From Rhodobacteraceae bacterium 63075 (GTDB lineage: Bacteria; Pseudomonadota; Alphaproteobacteria; Rhodobacterales; Rhodobacteraceae), in assembly GCA_003417655.1 (NCBI GenBank), contig QVMW01000021.1, forward strand, positions 1 through 50,940: a stretch of 50,940 nucleotides of DNA, read 5' to 3'. Positions 17,481-25,190 of this stretch are shown piece after piece. The notes under the pieces were generated by a model. The model saw nothing but the letters and a program-made list of their open reading frames with translations, did not search any database and was not told the DNA's origin. Both the position numbers and the translations under genes were made by a program. Each line of letters opens with the position of its first letter. The stretch's first letter is position 1.

Positions 17481-17741
17481 TCAGCCGTAGGTGCCCGGCG
17501 TGTTGTTGCCGCCACCGCCCTCGCCGGGCACGCAATTCGCGCCGCCGGCAGCGGAGTCGCACCCTTCGGGCGGCAGGCAGGGCACGCTGCTGCCCTGATT
17601 GTCGACACAGCCCATGGGCTCGCCATATTTGTTGTAGGTCTGTTCCGGCATGATGACCATCGGCGCAGGTTCTTCCTTGGCACAGGCGCCGAGCACGAAA
17701 ACGCCAAGCATCGCTGCGGCGAGTTTACGGGTTGCAGACAT
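17481..17741 (-). CDS. Small lipoprotein
   Basis: An 86-residue lipoprotein with signal and lipobox MSATRKLAAAMLGVFVLGAC. The mature part begins AKEEPAPMVIMPEQTYNKYGEP and contains four cysteines in a Pro/Gly-rich tail (MGCVDNQ, PCLPPEGC, NCVPGEGGG). GGAGG lies six bases before the ATG at 17741; a TTG four codons upstream is less likely. Its mature start (acidic, proline-rich, YNKYGEP) resembles that of the 48-residue lipoprotein just upstream. Function unknown. Confidence 0.72.
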   Translation of the reverse strand: MSATRKLAAAMLGVFVLGACAKEEPAPMVIMPEQTYNKYGEPMGCVDNQGSSVPCLPPEGCDSAAGGANCVPGEGGGGNNTPGTYG

Positions 17742-17830
17742 GATATCCTCCAAACATCGTTATGGGAGGCACGGTAACTGCAAAACTGACGTAGGGGAAG
17801 CGTGAAGTCCGCGCCCCGCGCAAGGGCCGG

Positions 17831-17859
17831 AAAACGGGGGGCGGAGCCTGCCCGCCCCC
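17831..17859 (-). terminator. Hairpin after the 48-residue lipoprotein gene
   Basis: GGGGGCGG pairs with CCGCCCCC over 8 bp around a seven-base loop, eight bases after the stop of the minus-strand gene, followed on that strand by CGTTTTCC. A short T-run makes this a moderate intrinsic terminator candidate. Confidence 0.6.
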
Positions 17860-17867
17860 TGCTTTGC

Positions 17868-18014
17868 TTACTTGTATTTGCCCGTATATGTCGGCTCGAC
17901 CGAGATGGGCTCGGGTTCGACCACGACATATTCTTCTTCAGGCGCATTGTTGCCGCAAGCGGATACGACCAATGCCAGCGAGAGCGCGGCTGCGCCCTTG
18001 AGGATGTTCGACAT
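17868..18014 (-). CDS. Very small lipoprotein ending TYTGKYK
   Basis: A 48-residue open frame. It starts MSNILKGAAALSLALVVSAC (lipobox VSAC), followed by an acidic, proline-rich tail (GNNAPEEEYVVVEPEPI) that ends in SVEPTYTGKYK. GGAG lies about seven bases before the ATG at 18014, and a hairpin follows the stop. The mature chain is under 30 residues. Similar tiny lipoproteins with this C-terminus recur in Rhodobacterales as I recall, so it is probably real; its role is unknown. Confidence 0.7.
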   Translation of the reverse strand: MSNILKGAAALSLALVVSACGNNAPEEEYVVVEPEPISVEPTYTGKYK

Positions 18015-18228
18015 TTTCTACTCCTGTCTTTGTTTTCAGACAGCTGCGAAGCGCATGCTCCGTCCTGCCTCTCACGTGAGATGCCCGGCACAAGGGCCGT
18101 GCAACTGCGCAGCATAGCTGAAAACGCGTCTTTTTCACAGGCGGCGGGCAGCTTCCCGCCGCGCTGTGCCCGGAATGCCGCAATCGCGATTGCACGTGAG
18201 CTATATACCGCAACATATTGTGGTTGCA

Positions 18229-18630
18229 TCAAAATTGCTCCCAAGTGCAGGTTCCGTCCGCAACCCCGAACTGCTCGAAAAACTGCGTCGCCTCCGGATC
18301 GGTCGCGCCGAATTCAACAGGGCGGTCCGAAAAGGAAATCACCACCCGGTCGATCTGCTGGTCGCTTCCGGCCAGCCGGTCCAGCGCATATTCGTTGCAC
18401 AGGACCATGAAATCCTCCGCCAGCGCGCCATGCTCCGGCGCAGCCTCCGTGCCGATCTGCGGCAAAAGAAAGCGAAAGCGCGCATAGGTGAACATCCCGT
18501 CGGGCTTGACGTCGATGAATGCCTCCATCAGCTCCGGCTCCAGCCCCGAAGGCAGGCGCGGCAGCTCTCCGGCCGGAGCCGCGCCAGCCGCCAGAACGAG
18601 GCAGGCCCCATATGCAAAAGGTGCTTTCAA
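18229..18630 (-). CDS. Exported DUF6497-like protein
   Basis: A 133-residue protein with a signal peptide (MKAPFAYGACLVLAAGAAPAGE). The mature domain contains LEAFID-like helices (PELMEAFIDVKPDGMFTYARFRFLLPQIG), a central MVLCNEYALDRL and a C-terminal DGTCTWEQF; two cysteines (LCNEY and TCTW) may pair in the periplasm. The only start in a good place is TTG at 18630, with GAGG seven bases upstream, seven bases after the pccB stop, so it is very likely in the pccB transcript. The family name is from memory and the function is unknown. Confidence 0.75.
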   Translation of the reverse strand: MKAPFAYGACLVLAAGAAPAGELPRLPSGLEPELMEAFIDVKPDGMFTYARFRFLLPQIGTEAAPEHGALAEDFMVLCNEYALDRLAGSDQQIDRVVISFSDRPVEFGATDPEATQFFEQFGVADGTCTWEQF

Positions 18631-18637
18631 CAGGCCC

Positions 18638-20170
18638 TCACAGCGGAATGTTGTCGTGCTTTTTCCACGGCATCGCCTGCTTCTTGCTGCGCAGGCTGGC
18701 GAAGGCGCGACTCACGCGCTTGCGCGTGGAATGCGGCATGATCACCTCGTCGATGAAGCCGCGCTCGGCCGCCACGAAGGGGTTGGCGAAACGGTCTTCA
18801 TAGTCCTTGGTATGCGCGGCGATCTTCTCCTCGTCGCCCAGATCACCACGGTGGATGATCTCCGTCGCCCCCTTCGCGCCCATCACGGCGATCTCGGAGG
18901 TCGGCCAGGCATAGTTGATATCCGCGCGCAGGTGCTTGGAGGCCATGACCACGTAGGCCCCGCCATAGGCCTTGCGGGTGATGACCGTCACCTTCGGGAC
19001 GGTCGCCTCGCCATAGGCGAAGAGCAGCTTCGCGCCATGCTTGATGACGCCGCGATATTCCTGCCCCGTCCCGGGCAGGAAGCCGGGCACGTCCACCAGC
19101 GTCAGGATCGGGATCTCGAAAGCGTCGCAGAAGCGCACGAAGCGCGCCGCCTTGCGGGAGCTGTCGATGTCGAGCACACCGGCCAGAACCATCGGCTGGT
19201 TGGCCACGACACCCACGGTCTGGCCCTCGAGGCGCATGAAGCCGGTGATGATATTGGCCGCGAACTCCTCCTGGATCTCGTAGAAATCGCCCTCGTCGGC
19301 GATCTTCAGGATCAGCTCCTTCATGTCATAGGGCTGGTTCGGGTTGTCGGGGATGAGCGTGTCGAGGCTCGCCTCCTCGCGCGTCGGCGTGTCGAAGAAG
19401 GGCCGCACAGGCGGCTTCTCGCGGTTGCTCAGGGGCAGGAAATCGACAAGCCGGCGCACCTCGGCCAGCGCCTCCACGTCGTTCTCGAAGGCCGCATCGG
19501 CGACCGAGCTTTTCTTGGTGTGGGTCGCGGCCCCGCCCAGCTCCTCGGCGGTCACCTGCTCGTTGGTCACCGTCTTGACCACGTCGGGGCCGGTGACGAA
19601 CATGTAGGAGCTGTCCTTCACCATGAAGATGAAGTCCGTCATCGCGGGCGAGTAGACCGCGCCGCCGGCGCAGGGGCCCATGATGACGCTGATCTGCGGC
19701 ACGACGCCCGAGGCCCGGATGTTGCGCTCGAAGACATCGCCATAGCCCGCGAGGCTGTCGACACCCTCCTGGATCCGCGCGCCGCCCGAATCGTTGATCC
19801 CGATCACCGGCGCGCCGTTCTGAACGGCCATGTCCATGATCTTGCAGATTTTCTGCGCATGGGTTTGCGAAACCGAGCCGCCGAGGACGGTGAAATCCTG
19901 GCTGAAGACATAGACCTGCCGCCCGTTGATCGTGCCCCAGCCGGTCACCACACCGTCGCCATAGGGCCGGTTCTTCTCCATGCCGAAATCGGTGCAGCGA
20001 TGGGTCTTGAACATGTCGAACTCTTCGAAGCTGCCCTCGTCGAGCAGCAGCTCGATCCGCTCGCGCGCCGTCAGCTTGCCCTTGTCGTGCTGCGCGTCGA
20101 TGCGCTTCTGCCCGCCGCCCAGCCGGGCCGCGTCGCGGTTGTCCTCGAGTTTCTGGAGAATGTCTTTCAT
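18638..20170 (-). CDS. pccB: Propionyl-CoA carboxylase, carboxyltransferase beta subunit
   Basis: Transfers the carboxyl group from biotin to propionyl-CoA, working with PccA. The 510-residue length is typical. The N-terminal half has the acyl-CoA oxyanion-hole region [48 protein letters not shown], and the C-terminal half has the biotin-side motif [49 protein letters not shown]. The upstream region has a dense cluster of TTTGCAAA-like sites, matching the known control of pccB by PccR in Rhodobacter sphaeroides. First gene of the minus-strand propionate cluster. Confidence 0.97.
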   Translation of the reverse strand: MKDILQKLEDNRDAARLGGGQKRIDAQHDKGKLTARERIELLLDEGSFEEFDMFKTHRCTDFGMEKNRPYGDGVVTGWGTINGRQVYVFSQDFTVLGGSVSQTHAQKICKIMDMAVQNGAPVIGINDSGGARIQEGVDSLAGYGDVFERNIRASGVVPQISVIMGPCAGGAVYSPAMTDFIFMVKDSSYMFVTGPDVVKTVTNEQVTAEELGGAATHTKKSSVADAAFENDVEALAEVRRLVDFLPLSNREKPPVRPFFDTPTREEASLDTLIPDNPNQPYDMKELILKIADEGDFYEIQEEFAANIITGFMRLEGQTVGVVANQPMVLAGVLDIDSSRKAARFVRFCDAFEIPILTLVDVPGFLPGTGQEYRGVIKHGAKLLFAYGEATVPKVTVITRKAYGGAYVVMASKHLRADINYAWPTSEIAVMGAKGATEIIHRGDLGDEEKIAAHTKDYEDRFANPFVAAERGFIDEVIMPHSTRKRVSRAFASLRSKKQAMPWKKHDNIPL

Positions 20171-20260
20171 ATCGCCCCCTGCCGGAATAGCTTGACGAGG
20201 CGCGCGCCCCGTCGGTTTTCCGACCTATATCTGCCAAGGCGCGCGGGACAAAGCACAAAC

Positions 20261-20316
20261 CGGCAAATTTGCAAAGTTTCGGTAGAAAACTTTGCGCAAA
20301 TTGCAAATATGCAAAT
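20261..20316. promoter_or_regulatory. Probable PccR operators upstream of pccB
   Basis: A perfect TTTGCAAA lies at 20268-20275 next to GGCAAA, and a perfect palindrome TTTGCGCAAA lies at 20291-20300. This is followed by further GCAAA repeats at 20303-20307 and 20311-20315. In R. sphaeroides, PccR binds a TTTGCAAA-N4-TTTGCAAA-type motif at pccB and at its own gene (from memory of published work). The exact spacing here differs, so which boxes are bound is inference. Confidence 0.8.
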
Positions 20317-20371
20317 TAACATCGCAACAAGCACTCTGGACTCTTCCACCGGCCCGACTTACGCCTGATCC

Positions 20372-21592
20372 ATGGCCGAACCGATCAAGAGTCGCTTCCT
20401 CGACAGGGCGACGCCGCCGCACATCTTCACGCTTGTCTGCCTCGCAGGGCTCTCGGCTCTCGCGATGAACGTCTTCCTGCCGTCGCTCGGCAACATGGCC
20501 AGCTATTTCGAGGTCGATTACGCCTACATGCAGCTCGCCGTGGCGCTCTACCTCGCCGTCAGCGGCGTGTTGCAGCTTTTCATCGGCCCGATCTCCGACA
20601 AATACGGCCGCCGCTCGGTTCTGCTCTGGGGCATGGGGCTGTTTCTCGTTGCCACGCTCGGCTGCCTTCTGGCCCCCAACGTGACCGTCTTCATGATCTT
20701 CCGCATGGGCCAGGCCGTCATCGCCGTGGCCATGGTCCTCTCGCGGGCCGTGGTGCGCGACATCTACCCGCAGGACCAGGCCGCCTCGATGATCGGCTAT
20801 GTCACCATGGGCATGTCGCTCATCCCGATGATCGCCCCGGCCATCGGCGGGATGCTCGAGGTGATCTATGGCTGGCAGGCCAGCTTCTGGATGCTGCTCG
20901 GCGCAGGCGTGTTCATGTTCGCGGTCACGTGGTTCGACCTCTCGGAGACCGCCCCGCCCAGCGACCGGACCCTGACCCAGCAATTCGCCGAATATCCCGA
21001 GCTGCTGCGCTCGCCGCGCTTCTGGGGCTATTGCCTCGCCTCGGCCTTCTCCTCGGGGGCCTTCTTCGCCTATCTCGGCGGCGCGACATTCGTGGGCACG
21101 GAAGTCTTCTCGCTCACGCCCGACACGCTGGGGCTCTACTTCGCCGCGCCCGGCGTGGGCTATTTCCTCGGCAATTTCTTCACAGGCCGCTACGCCGCGC
21201 GGCTGGGGATCAACTTCATGATCTTCTGGGGCAATGTCATCTGCGTGATCTCCCTCGCCCCCTCCTTCTTTCTCAGCCTCGCGGGGGCAAGTTCGGCGGC
21301 GGTGTTCTTCGGCTCGATGATCTTCGTCGGCATCGGCAACGGCATGGTCATCCCCAACGCACAAGCCGGGATGCTCTCGGTCCGGCCCCATCTCGCCGGG
21401 ACGGCCTCGGGCCTCGGCAGCGCGATCATGATCGGCGGCGGCGCGGCCCTCTCGGCCCTGGCCGGCGCGCTGCTCACGCCCGGCTCGACGGAAATGCCGC
21501 TGGTGTCGATCATGGCCGTGAGCTGCGGCATCGCGATGATGATCATGGTCTTCGTCGCCCGCCGCGAGCGCAGGTTGCGCAACGCCACCTGA
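20372..21592 (+). CDS. Bcr/CflA-type multidrug efflux MFS transporter
   Basis: A 406-residue inner-membrane protein with 12 predicted hydrophobic segments. The motif between TM2 and TM3 is GPISDKYGRRSVLLWG (residues about 69-84), and the TM4 motif RMGQAVIAVAMVLSRAVVRDIYP is typical of the Bcr/CflA drug-export group. It probably exports toxic organic compounds by proton antiport. It is divergent from pccB and shares the promoter region that contains the PccR boxes, and pccR lies just downstream, so it may be under the same regulator. Confidence 0.88.
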   Translation: MAEPIKSRFLDRATPPHIFTLVCLAGLSALAMNVFLPSLGNMASYFEVDYAYMQLAVALYLAVSGVLQLFIGPISDKYGRRSVLLWGMGLFLVATLGCLLAPNVTVFMIFRMGQAVIAVAMVLSRAVVRDIYPQDQAASMIGYVTMGMSLIPMIAPAIGGMLEVIYGWQASFWMLLGAGVFMFAVTWFDLSETAPPSDRTLTQQFAEYPELLRSPRFWGYCLASAFSSGAFFAYLGGATFVGTEVFSLTPDTLGLYFAAPGVGYFLGNFFTGRYAARLGINFMIFWGNVICVISLAPSFFLSLAGASSAAVFFGSMIFVGIGNGMVIPNAQAGMLSVRPHLAGTASGLGSAIMIGGGAALSALAGALLTPGSTEMPLVSIMAVSCGIAMMIMVFVARRERRLRNAT

Positions 21593-21629
21593 GCGGGCGG
21601 GAAGAGTTTCGCTTGCCGTGGGGGCGGCC

Positions 21630-21661
21630 CGTCATGCTGGAAGCATGCCTCTGGCATGACG
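21630..21661. repeat. Inverted repeat after the Bcr/CflA gene
   Basis: CGTCATGC at 21630-21637 pairs with GCATGACG at 21654-21661. It starts 38 bases past the stop codon and has no T-run; possibly an mRNA end structure. Confidence 0.45.
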
Positions 21662-21759
21662 CGCGGCGGCCTTCGGCCTTGATTCCGCGCAGGACGCTCA
21701 TTGGCAAAATGTATCACACAGCCATCAACCCAGCCCCCGCGCACGCCCCCACACCACCA

Positions 21760-21811
21760 CTTGCCAAACCGGCTTTGCAAACCTAACGTCCCCCGAAAGC
21801 TAACTTGCAAA
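21760..21811. promoter_or_regulatory. Probable PccR sites upstream of pccR
   Basis: CTTGCCAAA at 21760-21768, a perfect TTTGCAAA at 21774-21781 and CTTGCAAA at 21804-21811 lie 13-60 bases before the pccR start. These match the boxes before pccB and suggest autoregulation, as published for the R. sphaeroides protein (from memory). Confidence 0.78.
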
Positions 21812-21823
21812 CCAGGCGGCCCC

Positions 21824-23215
21824 ATGCCCACCCAGAAACTCTACGCAGGCGCCAAGCTGCGCGAGACGCGCACGCGCCTCGGGCTCACGCAGAAGGACTT
21901 CGCCGGAAAGCTCGGCGTCTCCCTGCCCTATCTCAACCAGATGGAAAACAACAAGCGCCCCGTCTCGACGACGGTGGTGCTCAACCTCGCGCAGGAATTC
22001 GGCTTCGACGTGACCGAGCTGACCTCGGCCGATTCCGAGCGCCTCGTCTCGGACATGCGCGAGGCCATGGCCGACCCGCTCTTTGCCGATGACCCGCCCC
22101 CGCTCGCCGATCTTCGCCTGACGGCCTCCAACGCGCCGGGCCTCGCCCGCGCCTTCCTCGCCCTGCACCGCACCTACAGGCAGACCCACGAGCGCCTCGC
22201 CTCGCTCGACGAGGCCCTCGGGCGCGAGGATGCCCGCCTTCAGGCCAGCCCCTGGGACGAGGTGCGCGACTTCTTCCACTACTGCGACAACTACATCGAC
22301 GCCGTCGACCGCGCCGCCGAGCGCTTCGCCGCGCAAAGCGAGGACATCCGCGCCACGGCGATCCGCACCCTGCGCGACGACGGCATCACCGTCACCGAAC
22401 GCGACCAGCCCCGCCTGCGCCATTACGACCGCGCAACACAGACACTCACCCTGTCCTCGCGCGCAGGCCCCGGCACGCGCAATTTCCAGATGCTCCTGCA
22501 AATCGCCCTGCTCAAACAGGACAAGCTCATCGAAGCCACGCTCGACCTCGCCCGCTTCCAGACAGCCGCGGCCCGCGACATCGCCAAGATCGGGCTGGCC
22601 AACTACTTCGCCGGCGCGGCGCTCATGCCCTACGCGGCCTTCCACGCCGCCGCCCGCGAAACCCGGCACGACCTGGAGATGCTGGCGCGCCGCTTCGATG
22701 CCTCCATCGAGCAGGTTGCGCACCGGCTCTCCACGCTCCAGCGCCCCGGCGCGAAGGGCGTGCCCTTCTTCTTCGTGCGCGTCGACCAGGCCGGCACGAT
22801 CACCAAGCGCCACTCGGCCACGCGGCTGCAATTCGCCCGCTTCGGCGGGGCCTGCCCGCTGTGGAACGTGCACCGCGCCTTCGAGACGCCCGGGCAATTC
22901 CTGCGCCAGCTCGCCGAGACGCCTGACGGCGTGCGCTATATCTCCATCGCCCGGGACATCTCCAAGACCGGCGGCCACTACGGCGCGCCGATCCGCCGCT
23001 TCGCCATCGCCCTCGGCTGCGAAGTCGCCCATGCCGATTCCATCGTCTATGCCGACGGGCTGGACCTGTCGGAGCGCCAGAGCTTCGAGCCGATCGGCAT
23101 CTCCTGTCGGATCTGCGAGCGCACGAACTGTCACCAGCGCGCCGTCCCGCCGCTCGAACGCCGCCTCGTGATCGACCCCGACAATCGCGGCGTGCTGCCC
23201 TACGAGGTCGATTGA
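21824..23215 (+). CDS. pccR: Short-chain fatty acyl-CoA regulator PccR (ScfR/XRE family)
   Basis: A 463-residue transcription factor. The N-terminal XRE helix-turn-helix (about residues 8-65) reads LRETRTRLGLTQKDFAGKLGVSLPYLNQMENNKRPVS. A long central region of the ScfR (RamB/MccR-like) family follows. A C-terminal cysteine cluster in GISCRICERTNCHQRAVPP is characteristic of this family. PccR homologues sense propionyl-CoA status and control pccB. The identification rests on the family plus its position and matching boxes upstream of both pccR and pccB. The start at 21824 is the first ATG before the HTH. Its stop overlaps the hydrolase start (TGATG). Confidence 0.92.
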   Translation: MPTQKLYAGAKLRETRTRLGLTQKDFAGKLGVSLPYLNQMENNKRPVSTTVVLNLAQEFGFDVTELTSADSERLVSDMREAMADPLFADDPPPLADLRLTASNAPGLARAFLALHRTYRQTHERLASLDEALGREDARLQASPWDEVRDFFHYCDNYIDAVDRAAERFAAQSEDIRATAIRTLRDDGITVTERDQPRLRHYDRATQTLTLSSRAGPGTRNFQMLLQIALLKQDKLIEATLDLARFQTAAARDIAKIGLANYFAGAALMPYAAFHAAARETRHDLEMLARRFDASIEQVAHRLSTLQRPGAKGVPFFFVRVDQAGTITKRHSATRLQFARFGGACPLWNVHRAFETPGQFLRQLAETPDGVRYISIARDISKTGGHYGAPIRRFAIALGCEVAHADSIVYADGLDLSERQSFEPIGISCRICERTNCHQRAVPPLERRLVIDPDNRGVLPYEVD

Positions 23216-24039
23216 TGCTGCGGCTCCTTGGCGCTTTGGCCCTCTTCGGCCTCGGCGGGGCCTTCGGCATCGGGCTGCTGGAGCAGAAGATGCTCTACCC
23301 TTTCGATGCAAGCGCGGTAAGCCCCGCCAGGGCCGGCGTGCCGCGCCTGTCGGAGACCCGCTTCGAAACCGGCGGCGAGCGGCTCGTGGTCTGGCGCGCC
23401 GCGCCGCGCCCCGGCAAGCCGGTGATCCTCTATTTTCACGGCAACGCGGGCAATCTCGCCATGCGCGCACACCGCTTCAACGCCCTGCTCGATCGCGGCT
23501 ACGGCCTCGTCGCCATGGCCTATCGCGGCTCCTCGGGCAGCACCGGCACACCCTCGCAAAAGGCCATCACCTCCGATGTCCGCGCGCTCTACCGCGACCT
23601 CGCCAAGGTGCTCGAGACGGACGCCCCCCGCGTGCTCTACGGCGAAAGCCTCGGCAGCGCCGTGGTCACGGTTGCGCTCATGTCCTCGGTGGAGCGCGAC
23701 GCCGAGACAGGCACCGCGCCCGCCGCAGTGGTGCTCGAAGCGCCCTTCACCTCCGTTTCGGACGTCGCCAAGGCGCTCGATCCGCGCCTTTCCCGCCTCA
23801 CGCCCTTCCTGCGCTCGCGCTGGGAAAGCCTCGGGCAGGCGCATAGGCTGGACGCCCCGCTCCTCGTCATCCACGGAACCCGTGACGAGCTCATTCCCAT
23901 CGCCCAAGGACGGCAGATCTTCGAGGCCGCCCCCGCGCCGGACAAGCAATTCCTCGCCGTCGAGGGCGCGGGGCATACGGACCTCTGGCGCGCGGATGTG
24001 CTCGAAACCCTTTGGGACTTCATCGAAACCCGGACCTGA
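23215..24039 (+). CDS. Membrane-anchored alpha/beta hydrolase
   Basis: A 274-residue serine hydrolase. An N-terminal hydrophobic segment (LRLLGALALFGLGGAFGIGLLEQKMLYPF) may be a signal anchor. The core shows FHGNAGN (oxyanion loop), the nucleophile elbow GESLGS, the acid in HGTRDELIP and the catalytic His in EGAGHTDLW. This matches the BEM46/YfhR-like hydrolases, whose substrates are mostly unknown. The ATG at 23215 overlaps the pccR stop codon, so it is translationally coupled to the regulator and could be part of its regulon. Confidence 0.88.
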   Translation: MLRLLGALALFGLGGAFGIGLLEQKMLYPFDASAVSPARAGVPRLSETRFETGGERLVVWRAAPRPGKPVILYFHGNAGNLAMRAHRFNALLDRGYGLVAMAYRGSSGSTGTPSQKAITSDVRALYRDLAKVLETDAPRVLYGESLGSAVVTVALMSSVERDAETGTAPAAVVLEAPFTSVSDVAKALDPRLSRLTPFLRSRWESLGQAHRLDAPLLVIHGTRDELIPIAQGRQIFEAAPAPDKQFLAVEGAGHTDLWRADVLETLWDFIETRT

Positions 24040-24044
24040 CGCGC

Positions 24045-24091
24045 CCGTTTTCTTTCAAAGAAAACGGCCAAGAATTTTCGAAAAATTCTTG
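24045..24091. repeat. Pair of AT-rich perfect hairpins after the hydrolase gene
   Basis: Two palindromes begin five bases after the stop codon. They are 24045-24067 (arm CCGTTTTCTTT, one-base centre) and 24069-24091 (arm CAAGAATTTT, centre CGA). They share the design and the TTTTC/GAATT cores of the hairpin string after ppk. Confidence 0.78.
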
Positions 24092-24149
24092 CGCGCAGAC
24101 AAAAAGGGCGGCCCGAAAGCCGCCTCTTTCCCCCGTCCCTCAGGCCCGT

Positions 24150-24386
24150 TCAGGCCGAAAGCATCCGGTAGATCTCGTCCTTGAGCGCCGCGCGTTTCTT
24201 GCGCATTTCCTCCTCGGCGAACTGGCCCACGGGCTCCACGTTGGTCTCCGCGCGATGCACGGCGCGGTTCACCTCGTGATACTCGTCGGCCAGCTTGGCG
24301 AAATGCGCGTTCTCGGCCTTCAGCGCGCTCATCTTCTCCGCGAATTCGGGGAATTCTTCACTCAGCTCATGGGGGGTATGCGACAT
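24150..24386 (-). CDS. YdcH-like small protein (DUF465)
   Basis: A 78-residue helical protein: MSHTPHELSEEFPEFAEKMSALKAENAHFAKLADEYHEVNRAVHRAE, then FAEEEMRKKRAALKDEIYRML. This is the DUF465/YdcH pattern of two long amphipathic helices with an HF.KL.DEYHE.N core. Probably cytoplasmic. AGGAG precedes the ATG at 24386, so the longer frame upstream is not used. Function unknown for the family. Confidence 0.88.
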   Translation of the reverse strand: MSHTPHELSEEFPEFAEKMSALKAENAHFAKLADEYHEVNRAVHRAETNVEPVGQFAEEEMRKKRAALKDEIYRMLSA

Positions 24387-24467
24387 GTTTCCACTCCTGT
24401 TGTCGGTTTCACCCGACCCTAGGACATGCCCCGCCCACCCTGCCTTGACACGGATCAAATGGCGGCG

Positions 24468-25136
24468 CTATCGCCGCGCCTTGCGCCAGCCTGCCGCCCG
24501 CGCCTCCTGCGCCGAGCAGAACCAGCGTTCGCCCTTGCGTGTGCTGATCCGCGTGCGCGTGTAGTGCTGCTGTCCCGGCGCGTGGAAAATCTTCACCCCC
24601 TTCGCGGAGATGTTGCCCTTGATCCTGCAGGCAGGATCGGGCGGGGCCTCCTCTTTGCGTTGCGAGCGGCGAAACTGCGCCGGGCTCTGCACGCGGCTGG
24701 CATGCAGCCCGCGATCGTTCACCGCCGCGCGTTTCTCGTCGAGGTCATAGGCCATGGAATATTTGCGATAGGCGAAGGCGAGCCCCTCGCTCACCAGCCA
24801 CTGTCCCATGTCCACGCCGCCCGCCTCGCAGCGCGCCACGATCCGCTCATAGCGGTCGATATCCACCGCCTCGCAGCGCGCGATGCGGCCCTCGAACGCG
24901 CCCTTCGCGCGCTGCGTGACCCATGAGCCGCAGGCCCAGCGCGCACCCTCTGCGCTCTCGCAGGTCTGGCTCTGCTCGGGCGCGTCGATCCCATGCAGCC
25001 GGACGGGCTGACCGCCGAGGCGGATCGTGTCGCCATCCACCACCTCGACGCGCCCTTCGAGCGTCTCGGCGGCGATGGGGGCAGGCAAGGCCAGCAGGCA
25101 GAGAGCGGCGAGGGCGGCGTTAACCTTTCTTAACAT
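24468..25136 (-). CDS. Exported thermonuclease-like protein with C-terminal sunset-type domain
   Basis: A 222-residue protein. The signal peptide is MLRKVNAALAALCLLALPAPIAAE. A staphylococcal-nuclease-like domain (about residues 25-150) shows VVDGDTIRLGGQPVRLHGIDAPE and DRYERIVARC, which carry the family's metal-binding Asp and catalytic Arg/Glu positions. A C-terminal module (about 168-220) with ACRIKGNIS, HYTRTRIST and ERWFCSAQEARAAGWRKA resembles the sunset domain often attached to such nucleases. Two or more cysteine pairs fit a periplasmic or secreted location. It likely cleaves nucleic acid outside the cytoplasm. Confidence 0.85.
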   Translation of the reverse strand: MLRKVNAALAALCLLALPAPIAAETLEGRVEVVDGDTIRLGGQPVRLHGIDAPEQSQTCESAEGARWACGSWVTQRAKGAFEGRIARCEAVDIDRYERIVARCEAGGVDMGQWLVSEGLAFAYRKYSMAYDLDEKRAAVNDRGLHASRVQSPAQFRRSQRKEEAPPDPACRIKGNISAKGVKIFHAPGQQHYTRTRISTRKGERWFCSAQEARAAGWRKARR

Positions 25137-25190
25137 TTGGTTAACATGCGGGCGGACGCGCCCGCGTGCAACCGCAATCGGCCCGCAGGG

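Noticed and set aside
21701..21823. Extended N-terminus of pccR from an upstream start
   Set aside because: The extra 41 residues are proline-rich, lie over the predicted PccR boxes and precede a clean ATG next to the HTH domain.
25137..25190. GTTAAC-rich stretch between betA and the nuclease gene as a regulatory repeat
   Set aside because: Only a few short TTAAC matches with no regular spacing; the small GC hairpin there has no T-run.
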